The position numbers and the translations under genes were made by a program. The notes below the pieces were generated by a model. It was not told the DNA's origin, made no database searches, and saw only the letters and a list, made by a program, of their open reading frames with translations. A DNA stretch of 64,000 bases from contig CM077651.1 in the NCBI GenBank assembly GCA_039707465.1, forward strand, positions 17,877,519-17,941,518, given 5' to 3'. The stretch comes from Rhabdophis nuchalis (lineage: Eukaryota > Chordata > Lepidosauria > Squamata > Natricidae). Shown here one piece after another: positions 32,821-42,290 of the stretch; position 1 is the stretch's first letter, and each line of letters starts with the position of its first letter.

Positions 32821-34347
32821 AATAGATGATCTGCGTCTGTCACACCAGATGCAAACATTGTCTCACCAAGTTTTACAAGTCTCACAAATCTCTGGTAAAA
32901 TGCTACTCAGTCTCAAACAAACGAAAACACCCGTTTTCCCAATAGTTGCAGCCATTCTTCTCAGTTTCTTTGTCACACATGTATCCCCTGAGCAACTTTT
33001 GCTCTCAGGCACTTGCATGAAAAATCTATTGCTCTCCCAAAATAAAATAAAATAAAATAATAATGAGACTTTTGACAACCAGCTTTGTGAAACATTGAAA
33101 AATTGGAAGAATCTGAGTATTCCAAACAATACAGATTTTAGCACAGTTAACAGTTGGCTGAGAAATGTGGAAAAATATATATGTTCTTTATCGTCCTTTA
33201 AAGCAGAACCCAATTAAATGAGCTGGGGTATCAGGCCGGCTATAGAGGGTTTGGATTCCTTCTGGTTCTTTGCTATGTCAGACTCTAATGAGATAGCTGC
33301 ACACTACAGATAGGCATACTTGAATAACTCATGCTACCAAATGAGACGCGTTCTCCTTTATGCTCTCTGGGACTGGCTGTCAGGTATTCTGCACAGAATC
33401 CAGGCTCTCCAGTTAGCTTCATCTCTAATGGCTGTGTATGATCACTATGAGAAATCCGTAAAAGGAGACTGACAACGTGTCCTTGAAAAAATGCCCAACC
33501 TAAGTGTGTTACCTAAGTCTGCAAGACGTAATTTGTTTTCTAATCAAAGGAAGTCCCTTAACTTCTTTTAAACAAGGACAAGAACAAAGGACATCAGAAG
33601 TGTATGCCCAGTGTCTATATTTCCTTCAGGATTATCCAAGGTGTGAAGATCATGCCAATTTCCAGCTAAAGCTAGCAGGCACCTACATTGGGCTGCAGCT
33701 TCATATGAAGATGCTTGAGGCAAAATATACTTTACTGGCCATGACAACAGCATTTCCTATGGCCGGGAAGACAATAGTGGGCAATAGAAGGCAACAGTGA
33801 GCTGCTCCTGTACTTTTCCAAGAAAAAACACTCATGGATACCCAAAGCTTCTCTCTGTAGTTGGCTTCTGCTGCAAAAAAACAACAACCCAGCAGGTTGA
33901 AGAGAGTATAAAATTAAAATGGCATCCTAGACGAAGAATATAAGTTTCTATGTGATTCCATATAAATATACATTATTATATTACCCTATAGTTAAACATG
34001 TATGATTTAACAGTTTATATTTAAAAGATCTGCATATTTGAGCAATGTGGACGTTTCTTATCAGAATAATCAAGAGCATACTACTTGTATAGTCTTTCCA
34101 TTCAATTGGTTCCAACTGGTGTTTTGGTTTATGGAGTAGGCTTACATCCTTCAGGTTAACTAAGTTTATGTCTCTCAACAGGCTGGGGTGGGTAACTTTT
34201 GTTCAAGAATACACTTTACCCAAGCTCTTTACCCAAATATCATTAGTAAAATGCTAACTTAACTTGTCTTCATTCTATGCAAAGGCATATGGAGGTAGGA
34301 ATTTAGATAACCCTATTCCCTGCACCATTTTATCATGTGGCCCATCC
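32821..34347. other. No gene supported
   Basis: Contains (AAAAT)n at 33041-33062. A 98-codon + frame at 33504-33800 has varied composition but no recognised domain and no matching splice sites. Confidence 0.4.
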
Positions 34348-34355
34348 ATCCACAC

Positions 34356-34576
34356 CAGTGGTGATTTTTTTATTTTTTTACTACCAGTTCTGTGGGCATG
34401 GCTTGGTGGATGTCGTGTGGCTTGGTGGGTATGACAGGGGTAGGATACTGCAAAATCTCCATTCCCACCCCACTCTGGGGCCAGCCGGAGGTGGCATTTG
34501 CTGGTTCTCCAAACTACTCAAACTTTCCACTACTGGTTCTCCAGAACCTGTCAGAACCTGCTAGATTTTACTCCTG
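34356..34576. mobile_element. hAT-type MITE with perfect target duplication
   Basis: Starts CAGTGGTGATTTTT, ends TTTTACTCCTG; perfect 8-bp duplication atccacac (34348-34355, 34577-34584). The interior CTACCAGTTCTGTGGGC is shared with 25131-25354. Confidence 0.8.
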
Positions 34577-34848
34577 ATCCACACCGACCTGGCCATTGTG
34601 AGTCATCCCATTTCAAAAGCTTCTCCCCAAAGCTCAAAATTCTCAAAGGTGTGTTTTGACACCCTAAGGTTTTGAATCTGTCTGAGTTGCCAGCCTTTAG
34701 ATTTCAAAAACCCCATTTTTCCAACTGTGTTGTTGCATGCATGCGTGAAATAAGTAAAAATAAATAAGTGTGAAACTGATTTATTGTGCTCTTTGCTAAT
34801 CAGTTGTTGCTTTTTTTGTTGTTGTTGTTTTGCTGGAAACTGGGTTTA

Positions 34849-35502
34849 CAGCTAGTACTCTACTTACAACCATTTTTAACGACTGTTCAAAGTTATAAGG
34901 GCATTGAAAAAAGTGGATTTTAACCACTTTTCACACATGAGCATTGCAGCAACTGCGTGGTCATGCAATCAAAATTTGGACACTTAGCAATAGCACTTAG
35001 ACTTATATACTGCTTTATAGTGTTTTACAATCCTCTCTAAGCAGTTTACAGTGTCAGCATATTGCCCCCAACAATCTGGCTTCTCATTTTATGCACTTTG
35101 TAAGGATGGAAGGCTGAGTCAATCTTGAGCCAATGAGAATCTAACTGCCAAACTGCTGGCAGCCAGCAGTCAACTGAAGTAGCCTGCAGTACTACATTCT
35201 AACCATTCCGCCACCACGGCTCTTCAACTGGTTCATATTCAACTGGTTCACATTTACGATAGTTGCAGTGTGGGGTCATGTACTTCTCTTTTTGTGACCT
35301 CCTGATGGGCAAAGCCAATGGGGGAGCCAGATTCACTTAACAACTGTGTTAACAACTGAACAATTGCAGTGATTTATTTAACAAATGTAGCCAGAAAGAT
35401 CATAAAATGTGTGTGGAGTGGGGGAGGGGAGACTCACTTAACAAGTATCTCGCTTAACAATAGAAATGTTGGGCTCAGTTGTGATTCTCAGTTGAGGACT
35501 GT
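34849..35502 (-). mobile_element. TA-site MITE (CTTACGACC family) split by a SINE
   Basis: Left ACTCTACTTACAACC and right GTTGAGGACTGTA are the terminal repeats. The interior CACTTAACAACTGTGTTAAC matches 14911-15293 in antisense. The SINE at 34986 is inserted in it. Confidence 0.65.
34986..35228 (-). mobile_element. Sauria-type SINE
   Basis: Antisense of the family: AGCAATAGCACTTAGACTTA at the left, GCCCCCAACAATCTGG, AAGGCTGAGTCAATCTTGAG, and GCCACCACGGCTC at the right (head). Confidence 0.85.
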
Positions 35503-35530
35503 ATTTCACTGCAAAATATTGGTGTATTTC

Positions 35531-35581
<51 letters not shown>

Positions 35582-35603
35582 TGTATGTATGTATGTATGT
35601 ATG

Positions 35604-35644
<41 letters not shown>

Positions 35645-35776
35645 CAGAGCACCTGGTATGCCCAAATATGGGAGGAAGGGAGCTTACTGCTAACCATTTT
35701 GCCTTTCAGCTCCAACCTAGGAGCCTTTCAGGCAGAAAACCATTTTTGTGTGCATTTGTACTTTATCTATTTATGC

Positions 35777-35810
<34 letters not shown>

Positions 35811-35811
35811 A
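35531..35811. repeat. Two AT-rich microsatellites sharing GTATAT motifs
   Basis: (AT)n 35532-35553, (GTAT)13 35554-35607 and (GTATAT)6 35608-35643; then after 130 bp of other sequence (GTATAT)6 again at 35774-35811. Open frames here are artefacts. Confidence 0.9.
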
Positions 35812-36551
35812 TTAGGAAACCCCACTGGCAAGTCTTGTGCCAAACTGTTTTAGTAACCCACCAGATTGAAGCTGGATAACTGAAACTTCTTTCCTTGGGG
35901 CAGCCCTTGAACACTGCTCCAATATGTGAGAAATGCACCTGCCTGTGTGTTGGTGAGCACAGGTTGCTGCTACCAGTATGTTTCTGAGTGAAAATGATGG
36001 GGGAGATTATTACTTGTAAGTACAATGACCATAAAGCTTCTATTCCAGAAAGTTGTCCTTTAAGTATAATTTAATTGTTGATTTTCTTGGTTATGCTCTT
36101 GAATTTTCCTTTGTAAAGTAAAATTATAAATGTATTTTAATCCCCTTTTAGCTTTGCCCCATTTTCAGATTTGCCCTTTTATTTTCCCCAAGAAATTATG
36201 GCCACTGTCCTTTATAGGTGTGTACCGTAAACATGGAACATTTTAAAGGTCTTTGCAGATAGATCTCTAGCCAAGCCAGTCTTTTTAGACTGGCAAGGTC
36301 CTAGATGTTCCACTTGGGGTTCTTTGGACACATGTTCATAATTTACTGGGGCACCTTTGCTTCTTCAAGGCAGACCAGAGATCTCATTGTGGTCTCCTGT
36401 CCCTTCCACAGCCAATTCAACCCAATTCTCTTAGAGGCCAGCTGATGGCTGCCGTTCACTTGCCACCCTTGGCGTGGCATGACCACTCCTAGGATTCCCC
36501 AGCCAATATTTGTGGAAAGCAGGCCACCGTAACCTCTGAGCATGCATAGAG
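35812..36551. other. No gene seen; downstream of the - strand gene
   Basis: No repeat family recognised. It follows the polyadenylation signal of the gene on the - strand. Confidence 0.4.
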
Positions 36552-36557
36552 TTTATT
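36552..36557 (-). terminator. AATAAA polyadenylation signal overlapping the stop codon
   Basis: On the - strand the last codon AAA and stop TAA (36555-36553) lie inside AAATAAAC, so AATAAA occupies 36557-36552. A GT-rich patch (GGTTACGGTGG) follows about 20 nt downstream, consistent with a cleavage region. The 3' UTR would be only a few tens of bases. Confidence 0.55.
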
Positions 36558-37248
36558 TGCGCCCTCTGCTCCCACCCTGCCTTCTTTGGCTCGTATTTGG
36601 ACAAGTGTTGCTGGGAAGCCCACAGATGATGAGATGCACTGTAGGCGGACTTTGCCCAGAGCTGGGTGGCCTCGGGGTCTCCGGGGCTGGAATGGTTGGT
36701 GGTTCTGGTGCCTGGGTGGGAAGTGGGGTCTCTGCAGGATTGGGGGTCTCAGTGGCTGGAGGAGGCATGGCCTCCTCAATTGCAGGGGGGCCCAGGGACC
36801 CCGAGGGGCCCAGGGACCCCTCGGCCAGGAGACCAGGGCCAGAGGACCGGCAAAAGCGTAGCAACTGCAGGAGTCTTTCCAGCTCCTTCTCCATAGTACC
36901 CCAGAGCTTTCCACATGGCTGGTCTTCCATCTGGTCAGGTCTAGAGGAGACGAGATCATTTCCCCCCTGCAGGAAAGGTGAGATGCTTCGCTCCTGGGAT
37001 CCCCTTCTTTCCACCTGGTTCTCAATCCCCTCTTGGGATATTTTTATTTCCAATGGATTTTCAACTCCCTCCTTGGCTCCTTTGCTTTCTTCACTTTGCT
37101 GAGGATTCCCAACAGCCTCTCGAGATCCTGTCCGGTCCAATTCAACTTCTTCTCTAGATCCCTTTGTCTCTAGTGAAGTCCCAAGCAATTCTTTTGAGTT
37201 TTTACTTTCTAGCAAATTACTGTCCTCCTTTGTCTCCTTTGGGGGCAC
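36553..37248 (-). CDS. Exon 2 of a two-exon membrane protein gene (cytoplasmic tail)
   Basis: 231 codons plus TAA, on the - strand. The frame opens directly at an acceptor (CCTTTCTTCCACTAATAG, exon begins GTG at 37248) and continues phase 0 from exon 1. Residues about 98-195 of the joined protein are rich in K, E, S and G with repeated E..GSREE-like pieces. A short amphipathic helix follows (KLWGTMEKELERLLQLLR). Then comes a proline-rich stretch (PPPATETPNPAETPLPTQAP) and a C-terminal VHLIICGLP before a basic end (SRGRK). GC content is higher than in the surroundings, as expected of coding sequence. The tail helix and a hydrophobic ..H..IC.. near the end recall FAM209 family tails. That match is from memory and weak. 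Confidence 0.7.
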   Translation of the reverse strand: MPPKETKEDSNLLESKNSKELLGTSLETKGSREEVELDRTGSREAVGNPQQSEESKGAKEGVENPLEIKISQEGIENQVERRGSQERSISPFLQGGNDLVSSRPDQMEDQPCGKLWGTMEKELERLLQLLRFCRSSGPGLLAEGSLGPSGSLGPPAIEEAMPPPATETPNPAETPLPTQAPEPPTIPAPETPRPPSSGQSPPTVHLIICGLPSNTCPNTSQRRQGGSRGRK

Positions 37249-37834
37249 CTATTAGTGGAAGAAAGGATACCACACTTCAGGATTTTGAAGACCAGTCTTT
37301 CAACGGCCTTCCCAAAATTCCCCAGCCAGAATACCTTAAGATGGATAGACTTAAATTCTCAAATTGCTTCAAAATGCTTCAAGATGGGTGAACTTTAATT
37401 CCCAGAATTCCCCAGCAATCATGCCAGCTGGGCAATTACAGGAACTAAAGTCCAGTCATCTTAAAGATGCTGAGGTCGAGAAACTTTGCAAACATGCATT
37501 GAAAACCTTTTAGATCTTATAAGAAGAATATGATTTTGATGTGTAAGGGGATGTCATTATGATTTAAATAAGGATATAATATAGGATAGTGATATAGAGT
37601 TAGAATTTTTGTAAATAGGATTGTTACAAAAGATATTGATACCGATATGGAAAAGCTGTTATAGGTATAGATTTGTGTTTTAAATATTGGAAAATTTAAT
37701 AAATACTATTTTTTTTTTAAAAAGAAGACCTTTTAGATGCTGGGCTGAATGGTTCTAGGAAAGGTAGCATTAATTTAAAGCAGTTAAAATTCCTTAGTTA
37801 TTCCCTAATCATATAAATTATTACCTTAATATAA

Positions 37835-38225
37835 ACACATGAAGAACTGTTGCAGGGATTGGGTATGCCTAGTCAAGTAAAAATGACCAGGGTGACATGA
37901 TAGCAGTGTTTCAATATTTGAGGGGCTGCCCCAAAGAAGAGGTGGTCAACCCATTCTCCAAAGCACCTGAAGACAGGAGAAAAAGCAATGGATGGAAACT
38001 AATCAAGGGAGAGAGCCAATCTAGAAGTAAGAAGAAGTTTCCTGACAGTTGACACAATTAGTCAGTGGAACAACTTGCCTCCAGAGGTTCTGAAGCTTCA
38101 ACACTGGAAGTTTTTAAGAAGAGATTGGACAACCATTTGACTGAAATGGTATAGGGCTTCGTGCCTGAGCAGGGGGTTGGACTAGAAGACCTTCGATGTC
38201 CTTTCCAACTCTGTTATTCTGTATC
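37835..38225 (+). mobile_element. CR1/L3 LINE 3' fragment (intronic)
   Basis: ACATGAAGAACTGTTGCAGG, GGGTGACATGATAGCAGTGT, CAGGGGGTTGGACTAGAAGA and TTTCCAACTCTGTTATTCTG are in order; frames are broken. It lies antisense to the host gene. Confidence 0.8.
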
Positions 38226-38329
38226 AGTCCAACAGAAGGTATCCAATGCATTCTCTAAATTTACAGAATGTGGTAACCTGCTGGTTGTGGATTTCCACAA
38301 CATATCAGCAGTGGGGTTTCTTCTCTTTG

Positions 38330-38630
38330 AATGAAAATGCATGAAGTGCCCAATCAAGGATGGTAGCCTCCATCACTGGAGGTCTTAAAAAGAGATGACA
38401 CCCATTTGTCTGGCATGGTATAGGGCAGGGGTCTGCAAAATTGGCTCTTTTAAGACTGGTGGACTTCAATTTCCAGAATTCCCCAGACAGCCAGGCTAGC
38501 TGGGGAATTCTGGGAGTTGAAGTCCACCAGTCTTAAAAGAGCCAACTTTGCAGACCCCTGGTGTAGGGTCTCCTATTCAAGCAGAGGGTCGGACTAGGTA
38601 CCTTCCAATTCTGTTTTTCTTATTGCTCAT
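38330..38630 (+). mobile_element. Second CR1/L3 fragment, split by a MITE
   Basis: CACTGGAGGTCTTAAAAAGA and CTGGCATGGTATAGGG precede the MITE; GTGTAGGGTCTCCTATTCAA and GGACTAGGTACCTTCC follow it. Confidence 0.65.
38426..38560. mobile_element. Hairpin hAT-type MITE (intronic)
   Basis: CAGGGGTCTGCAAAATTGGC is mirrored by GCCAACTTTGCAGACCCCTG, with a centre near GGCTAGCTGGGG. The 8-bp duplication is gtataggg/gtgtaggg (38418-38425, 38561-38568), inside an L3 fragment. Confidence 0.9.
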
Positions 38631-39045
38631 AAAAAAAACAGTTTTTCTACATAATTCACTTTTGTTTGCATGAGTGTACATGTGAGTTCATGCATATGTG
38701 CATTTCTTGACTTGGTGAATTTATGGCACTTTTACAACTAAATTTAAAGTAAATAAATAAATATATTATTATTATTATTGCATTTGTTTGAGAACCACAA
38801 TGAAATTCAGGTAACCATCTAAAATATTTAGACAAATCAATAAGGTTGAGCTGACTGGGTGTGCCATGTGCTGTGAAAGCAGCCATTCTTCAGCTGGCTA
38901 TTGGATTCAGTGTGTCATGTAAAACCATCTCAGGTGATGGTTAGTTCATTTTTCTTTTGATTTCAGGGAGGCCCTGGATGTTAAGCCTCCTTTCTTTGTC
39001 CCCCCCACCCCATATTGCTTTCCAGTTCCTCCCTCTAAGGCTCAC

Positions 39046-39336
39046 CTGCCTGGAGTCTCCTTTCTTCTGTTCCTCTTCCAGGGTGCCAGAGATCTGGGAT
39101 AGCCCATTTCCCCCTGGCCGGACCACGTCATAGGCAATGAAGAGGATGCTCCAGGCCATGGCACAACAGCCACCCAGGATGATCATCAGTGGTACCCAAT
39201 AGGTCTCCCATCGCAGGGACTCCAAAAGAGGTTTCCGAGAGCGCAGCTGCTTCTCGCAGGGGGATTTAGACCCACCCACCAAGAAGGAGGTGAGCAGGAA
39301 GAGGTAGATGGCACCACGAAGTCTTTGGGGAGCCAT
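39046..39336 (-). CDS. Exon 1 of a two-exon type I membrane protein gene
   Basis: 97 codons from an ATG in good context (CCTGCATGG) to a consensus donor CAG|GTGAGC. Residues 1-24 look like a signal peptide: basic MAPQRLR, hydrophobic GAIYLFLLTSFLVGG, then a small-residue cleavage region. A short ectodomain (about 24-46) with one cysteine follows. Residues 47-69 (YWVPLMIILGGCCAMAWSIL and on) form one membrane helix, and the cytoplasmic side begins RPGGNG. With exon 2 the protein is 328 residues. Two exons, a signal peptide, a very short ectodomain and a long tail match the layout of FAM209, a sperm acrosome membrane protein family. Sequence identity could not be tested, so no symbol is given. 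The start lies about 280 bp from the tandem array. Confidence 0.7.
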
Positions 39337-39434
39337 GCAGGCAGCTTCAGGCAGTATGGAGCTGGCCTAGGTGGTGAAGGCTTGGTCTTCCCTGACAGTT
39401 ACAGGCCCCTCTGCCTCCTCCCCTCCCTCTATTG

Positions 39435-39442
39435 TGACATCA
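39435..39442 (-). promoter_or_regulatory. CRE-like site upstream of the membrane protein gene
   Basis: TGATGTCA on the - strand, about 100 bp before the start codon, next to a GGGAGGGGAGG stretch (39418-39430) that could bind Sp1-type factors. One-mismatch CRE sites near the start are typical of genes expressed in spermatids. This is suggestive only. Confidence 0.35.
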
Positions 39443-39615
39443 TAGAAAATACGACCCAACAAAGGTCACTTGCATCAATACCAGCAACTGGGTCATTCCC
39501 TTTTCAGGGAGGTTGCCAGCAAGTGGCACGTTGTGCTTAGCCTCTCATGACACTTGGGAGAGGTTGGCACATACAATATCCCTAAATGAGAGCCAATTTC
39601 ATTTAGATGCCAAGG

Positions 39616-40036
39616 CAGCAGGTTAGAAACCAGGAGATAGGGAGCTCTATCTCTGTAACAGGGAGGAGAGCTGGCTGGGTGACTTTCGGCCAATCCACAG
39701 GAGATGGTGAGTTCTACTCCCAACTGAAGCATGAAAGCCAGTTGGGTGACTTTAGGCCAATAACCAGAAAATGTTCTGATCTTGAAATAGGCGCAATAAG
39801 TTAAAGGTCCACAATACGATCCTATGATACACATGACAAATGTTTGACTGACTTGAGCCAATCACCAGTAGAGGGGGGAGTTCTAGTTGAACCTTATACA
39901 TGAAAGCCAGTTTTGTGACTTGGGTCAGTAACTAGGCGGTTGTGAATTCTAATCCCACAAAAGGCATGGTGAGTTCTAGTCTTACAAAATGTGCACGAAA
40001 TCTGATTTTGTGACTTTGGGCCAATCACCAGGAGAC
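39616..40036 (+). repeat. Ancestral tandem monomers at the left end of the array
   Basis: Irregular units of about 60-95 bp built on CAATCACCAGGAGATGGTGA, GTTCTAGTC.TACAA and GTGACTTTGGGCCAATCACC. The same words appear, ordered and homogenised, in the 325-bp unit further right. Confidence 0.75.
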
Positions 40037-41010
40037 AGAACATAGACTAATAGAGTTGGAAGGGACCTTTGAGGTCTTCTAGTCCAACTCCCTGCTCAAG
40101 CAGGAGACCCAATACCATGTCAGAAAAATGGTTGCCCAGTCTCTCTCTGAAGGCGTCCAGTGATGGAACACCCACAAGTTCTGAAGGGAAGCCATTGGTT
40201 GATTGCTCTAACTGTTAGAAACTGTTAGAAAATTTCTCCTTGGTTCTTGGTTGCTTCTCCCCTTGGTTAGTGTCCAATCATTGGTTATTGTCTTTCCTTT
40301 TGGTGCTTTGGAAAATAGTTTGAACTCCCTAGTCTCTATAGGAGCCCCTCAAATATTGGAACAGTGTTATCATGTCTCCCCTTCTCTTTTCATTAAAAGC
40401 ATACCCATTTCCTGTAACCATTCTTCATATGTTTTAGCTTCCAGCCCCTTAATCATTTTTGGTGCTGTTCTCTGTACTCTTTCCAGAGTGTCTACATCTT
40501 TTTTATATTGTTGTGATCAAAAGTGGATGCAGTAGACCGAGTGTGGTTTTACCTAAGCATTATAAAGTGTTACTAGAAGTTAATGTGCTCTTAATTCTAT
40601 TCCTCTATCAACGCAGCCTAGGACTGCATTAACTTTTTTGGCTCCTGCCACACACTGTTGGCTCATATTTGTGATTGTCCACTAACTTGCCAAAATCTCT
40701 CTCATGATTACTGGCAATTAAGACATGTTTCACCTAGTCTTTACCTATATAGTTGGTTTTTCTTGCCTAAGTGTAAAACCTTACTTTTATCTAGATTAAA
40801 TTTCATATTGTGCATTATGGACCAGTGTTCAAGTCAGTCAAGATCTTTTTGGATCTTGATTCATACCTGCCTAGATTTACTGTTCAGTCTGCAGATTATA
40901 GTTTCTGTACCACTAAAGATTGAATCTCCTATCTCCGGTACTCACATTTTTTTCCCTAGAGAAGGCTGGAATACTTCAGGAGTGCTGGGTTGTGCCTCTT
41001 TTTTAGAAAC
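40037..41010 (-). mobile_element. CR1/L3 LINE, truncated and decayed
   Basis: Antisense L3 end at the left (AGAGTTGGAAGGGACCTTTG, TCTAGTCCAACTCCCTGC), followed leftward-to-rightward by RT C-terminal region with many frameshifts. It is inserted in the tandem array. Confidence 0.8.
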
Positions 41011-41012
41011 TA

Positions 41013-41987
41013 TTGATACAATACAATACAATAGCAGAGTTGGAAGGGACCTTGGAGGTCTTCTAGTCCAACCCCCTGCCTAGGCAGGAGCCCTATCCCA
41101 TTTCCAACAAATGGCTATCCAACATCTTCTTAAAGACTTCCAGTTTTGGGGCATTTACAACTTCTGGAGGCAAGCAGTTCCACTGGTTAATTGTTCTAAC
41201 TGTCAGGAAATTTCTCCTCAGTTCTAAGTTGCTTCTCTCCTTGATTAGTTTCCACTCATTGCTTCTTGTTCTGCCCTCAGGTGCCTTGGTGAATAGTTTG
41301 ACTCCCTCTTCTTTGTGGTAACCCCTGAGATATTGGAAGACTGCTATCATGTCTCCTCTAGTTCTTCTTTTCATTAAACTAGACATACCCAGTTCCTGCA
41401 ACCATTCTTCATATGTTTTAGTCTCCAGTCCCCTAATCATCTTGGTTGCTCTTCTCTGCACTCTTTCTAGAGTCTCCATGTCTTTTCTACATCTTGGCAA
41501 CCAAAACTGAATGCAATATTCCAAATGTGGCCTTACCAAGGCATTATACAGTCGTATTAACATATCTCGTGATCTTGAATCTATCCCTCTGTTTATGTAG
41601 CCTAGAACTGTGTTGGCTTTTTTGGCAACTGCTGCACATGGCTGGCTCATATTTAAATGGTTGTCCACTAGGACTCCAAGATCCCTCTCCCAGTTGCTAC
41701 TATTGAGCAAGGTACTAACTATTTTTTACCTGTGCATTTGGTTTTTCTTACCTAAATGTAGAACCTTACTTTTTTCACCATTGAATTTCATTTTGTTAGA
41801 TAGTGCCCAATGTTCAAGTTTGTCAAGATTCTTCTGTATCTTAAGCCTATCTTCTGGAGTGTTGGTTATTGCTGCCATCTTGGTATCATCTGCAAATTTA
41901 ATGAGTTCACCATTTATTCCCTCATCCAAATCATTGATGAAGATGTTGAAGAGTACTGGGCCTAAAACAGAGCCTGTTTTATAAGTG
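41013..41987 (-). mobile_element. CR1/L3 LINE, younger copy with nearly open RT end
   Basis: Left tail (CAATA)n at 41013-41035. On the - strand a single frame from 41929 to 41093 is open except for one TAA near 41717. It covers the RT catalytic block with FADDTK, then [30 protein letters not shown] and [16 protein letters not shown]. The 5' RT fingers and the endonuclease are missing. Codons are much better preserved than in the other L3 copies. Confidence 0.9.
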
Positions 41988-41999
41988 TCTGCATACTTT

Positions 42000-42290
42000 C
42001 TTCCAGGGAGAGGCTAAGAGAGTGATGACTAGGCTTTTTGTTGTTGGGTGCTAAAAATGTGAGGGCACATGTGCAATAGCACATGTGTGCATTGGCAAAC
42101 ATAATGCAAAGCATGCCCCATATGCGCATTCATGCAAAACTGCCCCGCCACGCTCCCCCACCATTGTGCACCACAGTACTCGCCTCCAAGCTGAGATTGG
42201 TGTTTCCTATGGGGGTGAAGGGGAGGCCATTTTTGCTCTTCCCATGCTCCAGGAAAGCCTCCAAAGCCTGGGGAAGATGAAAAACAGACA
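42000..42290. mobile_element. Possible hAT-type element, diverged
   Basis: GTGATGACTAGGC..., GGGCACATGTGCAATAGCAC, and CATGCTCCAGGAAAGCCTCC with CAAAGCCTGGGGAAG resemble the interior of 13992-14416. Ends and target duplication are not clear. Confidence 0.35.

Larger units (their letters stand above)
37249..39045 (-). other. Intron of the membrane protein gene
   Basis: Donor CAG|GTGAGCC at 39046/39045 and acceptor ..CACTAATAG| at 37249. The intron holds a decayed hairpin repeat near 37380-37445, an A/T-rich LINE-like end near 37540-37725, L3 LINE pieces (37835-38225, 38330-38630) and a hAT-type MITE (38426-38560). Confidence 0.65.

Noticed and set aside
33504..33800. 98-codon + frame with varied composition
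   Set aside because: No domain, splice site pair or homology recognised; kept only as a note.
36542..37102. 186-codon + frame, and a 178-codon - frame at 37025-36489
   Set aside because: Both overlap exon 2 of the membrane protein gene in other frames. The exon 2 frame alone has matching splice sites and continuity with the signal-peptide exon.
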